From assembly GCA_003447595.1 (NCBI GenBank), contig DLYT01000038.1, positions 1 to 9,949 on the forward strand: DNA of 9,949 bases. The letters run 5' to 3'. Positions 5,904 to 9,949 of this stretch are shown piece by piece. Under the pieces are notes generated by a model. The model ran no database searches and was not told the origin of the DNA. It saw only the letters and a program-made list of their open reading frames with translations. The translations under genes and the position numbers were made by a program. Position 1 is the stretch's first letter, and the number at the start of each line of letters is the position of its first letter. This DNA comes from Porphyromonadaceae bacterium. Lineage in GTDB: Bacteria; Bacteroidota; Bacteroidia; Bacteroidales; CAMTPD01.

Positions 5904-5954
5904 AATCCCTGTTAAAGATCGCGGTTGATAGTGTACCGTTCTTTAACAGGGATT
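5904..5954. terminator. Likely bidirectional terminator between rlmH and aroC
   Basis: A 15-bp perfect stem is formed by AATCCCTGTTAAAGA (5904-5918) and TCTTTAACAGGGATT (5940-5954). The 21-base loop contains a possible inner CGGT/ACCG stem (5922-5925 with 5935-5938). On the minus strand it is followed by CTTTATTTC, a U-rich tail suited to aroC. On the plus strand the tail is weaker (GTTGTTGTAT). It lies 11 bases after the rlmH stop and 20 bases after that of aroC. Confidence 0.75.
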
Positions 5955-5974
5955 GTTGTATCGGGTCGATTGTG

Positions 5975-7045
5975 TTATCGATGTGTTTTTTGAAGCAACC
6001 AGAAGTCGAGTAGCGTCATGGCTGTCATTGCTTCTACGATAGGCACCGCACGTGGTAGCACGCATGGGTCGTGACGTCCTTTTGCTTTGAGCAAGGTGTC
6101 GTTTCCTTCGGTATCTACGGTGTGTTGTTCCATAAGGATAGTAGCTACCGGCTTAAAGGCTACACGGAAATAGATGTCTTGTCCGTTGGAGATTCCGCCT
6201 TGTATTCCGCCCGAATAGTTGGTGCGTGTAGAAACGGCACCGTTGTCGTTGTAGAAAACGTCGTTGCGTTCCGAACCACGATAAAGCGCGCTTTCGAAAC
6301 CGTCGCCGTATTCAAATCCTTTTACGGCATTGATGCTTAGCATCGCACTTCCCAATACGGCGTGCAATTTCTCAAATACCGGCTCGCCAAGACCTACAGG
6401 TACGCCTTGTGCAACACAGGTAATGATGCCGCCAATGGTGTCGCCTTTCGACTTCACGTCGGCAATCAGGGTTTCCATTTCTTGTGCTTTTACCGGATCA
6501 GGGCAACGTACTGCATTTTGCTCGATTTGGGTGAAGTCGTATTCTTGATAAGGAGCTTCTAGCTTGATGTGCCCAACTTGTGAGGTGTAGGCGTTGATTA
6601 CGATTCCTTCTTGTGCCAAGATCAGCTTAGCAATTGCGCCTGCTACACAGCGGGCAATGGTTTCGCGGGCCGAAGATCTGCCCCCGCCGCGATGATCGCG
6701 TATGCCATATTTAGTTTGATAGGTATAGTCGGCGTGTGAGGGACGATACAAATCTTTCATGTTGTCGTAGTCTGACGAATGCTGATTGTCGTTGCGTATC
6801 AGGAATCCGATCGGTGTACCGGTGGTTTTTCCTTCGAATATTCCGGATAAAAACTCCACTTTATCTGCTTCTTTGCGCGGTGTCGTGATAGACGATTGGC
6901 CGGGACGGCGTCTGTCTAGCTCAGCCTGAATAAATTCCATATCGAGTTTAACTCCGGCCGGACAGCCATCAATTACTCCACCAATACCTTGTCCGTGCGA
7001 TTCGCCGAAAGAGGTTAATCTGTATATTCTACCGAATGTGTTCAT
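5975..7045 (-). CDS. aroC: Chorismate synthase
   Basis: This cytoplasmic enzyme carries out the last step of the shikimate pathway: anti-1,4 elimination of phosphate from 5-enolpyruvylshikimate 3-phosphate to give chorismate, using reduced FMN. From the ATG at 7043-7045 it has 356 residues, normal for the family. Signatures are FGESHG (13-18, with the conserved H17), RRRPGQ (45-50), RPSHADYTY (101-109), HRGGGRSSARE (118-128), GGIQGGISNG further on, and RHDPCVLPRAVPIVEAM near the C-terminus. A longer frame using TTG at 7099 would add 18 residues before the conserved MNTFGR start and would begin within the promoter, so the shorter form was chosen. No other shikimate gene is adjacent. Confidence 0.97.
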   Translation of the reverse strand: MNTFGRIYRLTSFGESHGQGIGGVIDGCPAGVKLDMEFIQAELDRRRPGQSSITTPRKEADKVEFLSGIFEGKTTGTPIGFLIRNDNQHSSDYDNMKDLYRPSHADYTYQTKYGIRDHRGGGRSSARETIARCVAGAIAKLILAQEGIVINAYTSQVGHIKLEAPYQEYDFTQIEQNAVRCPDPVKAQEMETLIADVKSKGDTIGGIITCVAQGVPVGLGEPVFEKLHAVLGSAMLSINAVKGFEYGDGFESALYRGSERNDVFYNDNGAVSTRTNYSGGIQGGISNGQDIYFRVAFKPVATILMEQHTVDTEGNDTLLKAKGRHDPCVLPRAVPIVEAMTAMTLLDFWLLQKTHR

Positions 7046-7069
7046 TGTTGCAGATGCTAAGTGTTTGTA

Positions 7070-7100
7070 CAAATAAAGTTTACTGTGTGGCTTTGACAAG
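7070..7100 (-). promoter_or_regulatory. Candidate promoter for aroC
   Basis: On the minus strand CTTG (7097-7100), a 19-base gap and TTTATTTG (7070-7077) fit the Bacteroides consensus with one mismatch in each box. The -33 box lies in the left arm of a small inverted repeat, CAAGGGT (7097-7103) with ACCCTTG (7109-7115), which could be an operator. Confidence 0.4.
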
Positions 7101-7129
7101 GGTGTGAGACCCTTGATCTATATAAAAAG

Positions 7130-7177
7130 AAAAGCCAATGCGAATATAATTGTTTAAATCATACCGCATCGGCTTTT
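7130..7177. terminator. Terminator after the SlyD-like gene
   Basis: AAAAGCCAATGCG (7130-7142) and CGCATCGGCTTTT (7165-7177) pair over 13 positions with one A-C mismatch around a 22-base AT-rich loop. Both strands continue in T-rich sequence: TTTTCTTTTTATA on the minus strand, counting the stem's own Ts, and further Ts on the plus strand. It is needed on the minus strand, 31 bases after the stop at 7208. Confidence 0.8.
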
Positions 7178-7207
7178 TTTATAAAATCTTGACTGAAGAG
7201 TGAAGCA

Positions 7208-7783
7208 TTAGTGACATCCGCAACCGCTACCGCAACCGCTGTCTGAGCAGTCACCTTCGTTGTCGCCACAGCCACAGCTACCGCAACCGCCTGTCATTTG
7301 AGGCATCATTGCTGCCAACTCTTCTGCAGTTGGTTCGTGTACGTCGATAACTTCGCCTTTGAAGTGTAGTGTTTCACCAGCCAATGGGTGGTTGAAGTCC
7401 ATTACAACTTTGCTGTCATCAACAGATACTACAGAACCGTTAAGACGGTTACCTGCGTTGTCCATCATTGGAACTACGTTGCCTGGTTTGATTACTTCAT
7501 CATCGAATTTACCGTCTACGATAAACATATCTTTTGGAAGCTCAACTACGTGCTCTTCGTCGTATTCGCCGTATCCTTTTTCAGGAGAAATAGTGAAGTC
7601 GAACTTTTCGCCTACTTTCAAGCCTACTAGGTTCTTTTCGAAGTCTTCTAGCATCTGACCGATACCAAAGATAAATGTAAGAGGAACTTCTGGTGTTGCT
7701 CTTTCCATCAATTCTACTTGATCACCTTCACCTACAGTCAAGTCATATATGACTGACACCATTTTATTTGCTGAAATATTCAT
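7208..7783 (-). CDS. SlyD-like FKBP-type peptidyl-prolyl isomerase with Cys-rich tail
   Basis: The 191-residue cytoplasmic protein catalyses cis-trans isomerisation of Xaa-Pro bonds and probably acts as a folding chaperone. An FKBP half begins at about residue 7 (VSVIYDLTVGEG) and includes FGIGQMLEDFEKNLVGLKVGE and YGEYDEEHV (71-79). An insert-in-flap region (about 75-130) follows, then NHPLAGETLHFKGEV (131-145), the SlyD hallmark. The C-terminal 27 residues are low complexity, with seven cysteines (167, 170, 172, 179, 184, 188, 190) and a final histidine. This resembles the metal-binding tail of SlyD, which loads nickel in Escherichia coli. Binding of nickel or another metal is inferred. No signal peptide is seen. 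The gene has its own promoter and terminator. Confidence 0.93.
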   Translation of the reverse strand: MNISANKMVSVIYDLTVGEGDQVELMERATPEVPLTFIFGIGQMLEDFEKNLVGLKVGEKFDFTISPEKGYGEYDEEHVVELPKDMFIVDGKFDDEVIKPGNVVPMMDNAGNRLNGSVVSVDDSKVVMDFNHPLAGETLHFKGEVIDVHEPTAEELAAMMPQMTGGCGSCGCGDNEGDCSDSGCGSGCGCH

Positions 7784-7812
7784 CTCTTAATGTTTTATAT
7801 TTAGGATACTTG

Positions 7813-7845
7813 CAAATATAGAGATTAATTGTTCATTCTTTCAAC
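7813..7845 (-). promoter_or_regulatory. Candidate promoter for the SlyD-like gene, reaching into the upstream gene
   Basis: On the minus strand TATATTTG (7813-7820) is a perfect -7 box. GTTG (7842-7845), 21 bases upstream, is a three-of-four -33 box lying inside the last codons of the aminotransferase gene. No terminator is seen between the two genes, so read-through is also possible. Confidence 0.5.
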
Positions 7846-9006
7846 TGCTTCTCTTAAATTGTTCAAAGCTTTTTCAATAATTGCTTTCGGACAACCTACA
7901 TTGAGACGCATAAAGCCTTCGCCGCCTTGACCAAAGGTAGAGCCGTCGTTGAGTGCTAGTTTTGCTTCATTGATAAAGAAGTTGACAAGATCTTTCTGGT
8001 TCATGTTTAGTCCTCTACAGTCTAGCCAGATTAAGAAGGAAGCTTGTGGGCGTACAATCTTAAGCTGTGGAATGTATTTAGCTAGGTATTCTTCAACGAA
8101 GTCTACGTTTTTAACCACGTAACTCATCATTTGATTCAACCAGTTTTGCCCGTTTGAGTAGGCTGCAGTTGTGCCAACATAAGCAAAGATGTGTGCTTGG
8201 TTGAGCTCGCTCGATTCTAGGAAGTGGAAGAATTTTTCGCGTAGTTCCGGGTTTGGAACAATAGCGAACGAACTTACGATCCCTGCAATGTTGAAGGTTT
8301 TGCTTGGTGCCATGAAGGTGATGCTATTCATTTTAGCAGCTTCGCTTACGGCAGCATATGTATTGTGTGTATATCCCGGGAATGCCATGTCTGCATGGAT
8401 TTCGTCTGAGATAACAAGGATGTTATGTTTTTGACAAATATCGGCTAGTCGTGCTAGTGTTTCTTTATCCCATACTACACCACCCGGGTTGTGCGGATTG
8501 CAAAGGATTAAGATTCTGCATTTGTCGTCGATGATGCTTTCTAGGTGATCAAGGTCCATTTTGTATTCGCCATCGATCAGTTGAAGTGGGTTGTCTACGA
8601 CTTCACGTTTGTGAAGTTCCGGAATATGACGGAAGGGAGGATATACGGGAGGTTGAATGATAACTTTATCGCCGGTGTTGCTGAAACATTCGATCACAAA
8701 GGCAATCCCTTTAACGATACCGGGAATGAAGGTAAGCCATTCTTTTTGTACTTCGAAGTTGTGCTTGTTGCGTACCCAGTCGATAATGCTATTTTGATAA
8801 TGTTTAGTAGCGAAAGGATAGCCGAAGATCTCGTGACAACATCGTTCTTTTAATGCGTCAACGATGAAGTCTGGTGTGCAAAAATCCATGTCAGCAATCC
8901 AAAGAGGAATAAGATCCTCGCGACCGAAGCGCTCTTTAAGCAAGTCGGCTTTCATGCATCCTGAGTTTTGGCGACACACTACTTTGTCAAAGTTGTATTG
9001 TTTCAT
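7825..9006 (-). CDS. MalY/PatB-family PLP-dependent aminotransferase / C-S lyase
   Basis: This is a 393-residue fold-type I pyridoxal-phosphate enzyme. Visible are the N-terminal LIPLWIADMDFCTPDFI segment (32-48) typical of MalY/PatB, IFGYPF (60-65), CNPHNPGG (169-176), ISDEIHADM (199-207, with D201 contacting the pyridine nitrogen), MAPSKTFNIAG (232-242, with K236 as the Schiff-base lysine) and FMRLNVG (365-371, with R367 binding the substrate carboxylate). Characterised MalY/PatB members cleave cystathionine or cysteine C-S bonds to give pyruvate, ammonia and a thiol. The annotation as cystathionine beta-lyase is therefore likely but not certain, since some relatives are aminotransferases. 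No sulfur-metabolism gene is adjacent. It has a near-perfect promoter and is divergent from the GH43 gene. Confidence 0.92.
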   Translation of the reverse strand: MKQYNFDKVVCRQNSGCMKADLLKERFGREDLIPLWIADMDFCTPDFIVDALKERCCHEIFGYPFATKHYQNSIIDWVRNKHNFEVQKEWLTFIPGIVKGIAFVIECFSNTGDKVIIQPPVYPPFRHIPELHKREVVDNPLQLIDGEYKMDLDHLESIIDDKCRILILCNPHNPGGVVWDKETLARLADICQKHNILVISDEIHADMAFPGYTHNTYAAVSEAAKMNSITFMAPSKTFNIAGIVSSFAIVPNPELREKFFHFLESSELNQAHIFAYVGTTAAYSNGQNWLNQMMSYVVKNVDFVEEYLAKYIPQLKIVRPQASFLIWLDCRGLNMNQKDLVNFFINEAKLALNDGSTFGQGGEGFMRLNVGCPKAIIEKALNNLREAVERMNN

Positions 9007-9028
9007 TGTGTAAGTGTTTTCTTGGTTG

Positions 9029-9060
9029 CAAAGGTAATTTCATTCGGATTAATTCGCAAA
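9029..9060 (-). promoter_or_regulatory. Consensus Bacteroides promoter for the MalY/PatB-like gene
   Basis: On the minus strand TTTG (9057-9060), a 20-base gap and TACCTTTG (9029-9036) match both boxes perfectly. It is the best promoter in the window. The leader would be about 15-20 bases. Confidence 0.75.
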
Positions 9061-9074
9061 TATTGTATAAAAAA

Positions 9075-9090
9075 GCAATTTCTAAATTGC
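9075..9090. repeat. 7-bp inverted repeat with two-base centre
   Basis: GCAATTT-CT-AAATTGC lies 14 bases beyond the -33 box of the aminotransferase promoter. The two-base centre is too tight for an RNA hairpin, so it would fit a dimeric DNA-binding protein if it is functional. Confidence 0.4.
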
Positions 9091-9111
9091 AATATGTAGA
9101 TAAACAGAGGG

Positions 9112-9130
9112 TTTTATTTTGAAAATAAAA
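9112..9130. repeat. 9-bp AT-only inverted repeat
   Basis: TTTTATTTT, a single G, then AAAATAAAA is perfect over nine pairs. The composition is low complexity, so chance is a fair explanation. It lies between the divergent promoters. Confidence 0.4.
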
Positions 9131-9203
9131 GTACTAGAAGGAGTGACTAGTTTTGCTTGCTTCGTTCTATAAAATGTATAGAGGTTAGTAACTGTTTGTA
9201 TTT

Positions 9204-9211
9204 TAGGTTTG
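9204..9211 (+). promoter_or_regulatory. Possible -7 box for the GH43 gene
   Basis: TAGGTTTG matches TAnnTTTG, but no TTTG lies 19-21 bases upstream. If used, it would give a leader of about 120 bases containing the inverted repeat at 9287-9307. The missing -33 box could mean activator or alternative sigma control. Confidence 0.3.
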
Positions 9212-9286
9212 TGTCTTTTATTTGTTAAGTTTTATCTGTAATATTACATCTCTCATTAACGAGTGTTGGAATTATTAAAAAACAAC

Positions 9287-9307
9287 ATCCGATGGTTCTG
9301 ATCGGAT
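9287..9307 (+). repeat. 7-bp inverted repeat in the GH43 leader
   Basis: ATCCGAT, seven bases (GGTTCTG), then ATCGGAT form a perfect inverted repeat ending 28 bases before the ATG at 9336. It could be a leader hairpin affecting translation or an operator. No U-run follows, so it is not a terminator. Confidence 0.45.
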
Positions 9308-9335
9308 CAAACTTTAAATCAAAAGAAAAAACTGT

Positions 9336-9949
9336 ATGAAGAATGCATGGTTTATGGCTGGTGTTTGTGCCTTTTTTATGGGGGGCGTTTGTGTTGATAG
9401 CTCTTTGATGGCTCAGCAGCATAGCTCTTTTAAACCCGGGCAAGAGTGGAGTGACGCGCAAGGAAACCATATCAACGCGCACGGTGGAGGAATCTTATTT
9501 TACAATGGTACTTATTATTGGTATGGAGAGCATAAGTCTTCGAATACGAGTAGTGCATTGGTGGGAATCAATTGTTACAGTTCGACCGATTTATACAATT
9601 GGACTCCCCAAGGGGTGGCTTTAAAGGTTGAGGCGGATTCGACGCATGATCTGGCAAAAGGGTGTGTAATGGAGCGTCCTAAAGTAATCTATAATCCCAA
9701 CACGAAGAAGTTTGTGATGTGGTTTCATCTCGAATTGAAAGGTCAAGGTTATAATGCTGCTCGTGTTGCTATAGCTGAGAGTGATGCCCCAACAGGCCCT
9801 TTCCGTTATATAGAATCGAAGCGTCCGCTAAAGGGTGTATGGCCGTTGAATATGTCTACTGCTCAAATTGCAGATAATCCGGATGCGCAGTCGATCGAGA
9901 AATGGTGGACGCCGCAGTGGAGAGATGCTGTAGAGAAAGGTTTGTTTGT
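9336..9949 (+). CDS. Secreted GH43-family glycoside hydrolase, N-terminal part (runs off the right edge)
   Basis: 204 codons are visible, with no stop before the edge. The first 26 residues form a signal peptide (MKNAWFMAGVCAFFMGG, then a likely cut after LMA before QQHSS); no good lipobox is seen, so a soluble periplasmic or exported protein is expected. The mature part starts with EWSDAQGNHINAHGGGILFY (37-56), then NGTYYWYGEHK (57-67), GINCYSSTDLYNW (77-89), MERPKVIYN (112-120, with E113), KKFVMWFH and the APTGPFRYI strand. This is the five-bladed propeller pattern of GH43, closest in my recollection to the subfamilies that act on galactans and arabinogalactan (GH43_24 or GH43_34). The usual GH43 aspartate base in the first blade is not present; AHGGG stands in its place. 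The substrate is inferred; the catalytic C-terminal half is outside the window. Confidence 0.82.
   Translation, partial: MKNAWFMAGVCAFFMGGVCVDSSLMAQQHSSFKPGQEWSDAQGNHINAHGGGILFYNGTYYWYGEHKSSNTSSALVGINCYSSTDLYNWTPQGVALKVEADSTHDLAKGCVMERPKVIYNPNTKKFVMWFHLELKGQGYNAARVAIAESDAPTGPFRYIESKRPLKGVWPLNMSTAQIADNPDAQSIEKWWTPQWRDAVEKGLF

Larger units (their letters stand above)
9007..9335. other. AT-rich divergent intergenic region with three inverted repeats
   Basis: The 329 bases separate the aminotransferase (minus) and GH43 (plus) genes. They contain the consensus aminotransferase promoter, inverted repeats at 9075-9090, 9112-9130 and 9287-9307, and a lone -7-like box at 9204-9211. No gene is seen; a minus-strand open frame at 9225-9482 runs antisense into the GH43 start and has no family features. 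Confidence 0.7.

Noticed and set aside
7046..7099. TTG start extending aroC by 18 residues
   Set aside because: It would begin in the candidate promoter region, and chorismate synthases start at the MNTFGR position used here.
7097..7115. CAAGGGT/ACCCTTG hairpin considered as a terminator
   Set aside because: The 7-bp stem is short and no T-run follows on either strand; a stronger terminator lies just beside it at 7130-7177.
9225..9482. Minus-strand 85-codon open frame overlapping the GH43 start
   Set aside because: It runs antisense to a clear signal peptide and GH43 motifs, and its translation resembles no known protein.

Overview
The window looks like a chromosomal segment from a member of the Bacteroidales, most likely Bacteroides or a close relative. 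The evidence is the recurrent Bacteroides-type promoter (TTTG, about 19-21 bases, TAnnTTTG) upstream of most genes, the absence of clear Shine-Dalgarno sites, a DUF4783 gene (a family I know from Bacteroidetes), a two-domain DUF1080 lipoprotein and a secreted GH43 enzyme. No integrase, transposase, CRISPR array, phage gene or RNA gene could be recognised. The species assignment is inference only.

Layout. At the left edge (1-206, minus) is the N-terminus of a PTS EIIC-like membrane protein, divergent from a small YfcE/MJ0936-type metallophosphoesterase (359-847, plus). A gene-poor stretch of about 950 bases follows (848-1795). It holds a degenerate 22-bp tandem repeat with inverted partial copies and several palindromes. 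Next come a HAD-superfamily hydrolase of the type II haloacid dehalogenase fold (1796-2503, plus) and, convergent with it, a two-domain DUF1080 lipoprotein (2654-3925, minus).

The centre is housekeeping. DUF4783 and nadC overlap by 8 bases on the minus strand (NAD synthesis from quinolinate). They are divergent from rlmH (23S rRNA methyltransferase, plus). aroC (chorismate synthase), a SlyD-like FKBP prolyl isomerase with a Cys-rich tail, and a MalY/PatB aminotransferase follow on the minus strand. Each of these three has its own candidate promoter. At the right edge a divergent, truncated, secreted GH43 glycosidase begins (9336-9949, plus), after a 330-base AT-rich region containing three short perfect inverted repeats.

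Most neighbours are separated by promoters or hairpins, so apart from DUF4783-nadC there is no multi-gene operon. The GH43 and DUF1080 proteins suggest glycan or glycoside use, but they are about 5.4 kb apart with housekeeping genes between them and need not cooperate. I found no convincing new multi-gene system. The items most worth a second look are the 22-bp repeat region, the atypical active site of the HAD protein, the GH43 N-terminus that lacks the usual family base, and the interlocked terminator and promoter after nadC.
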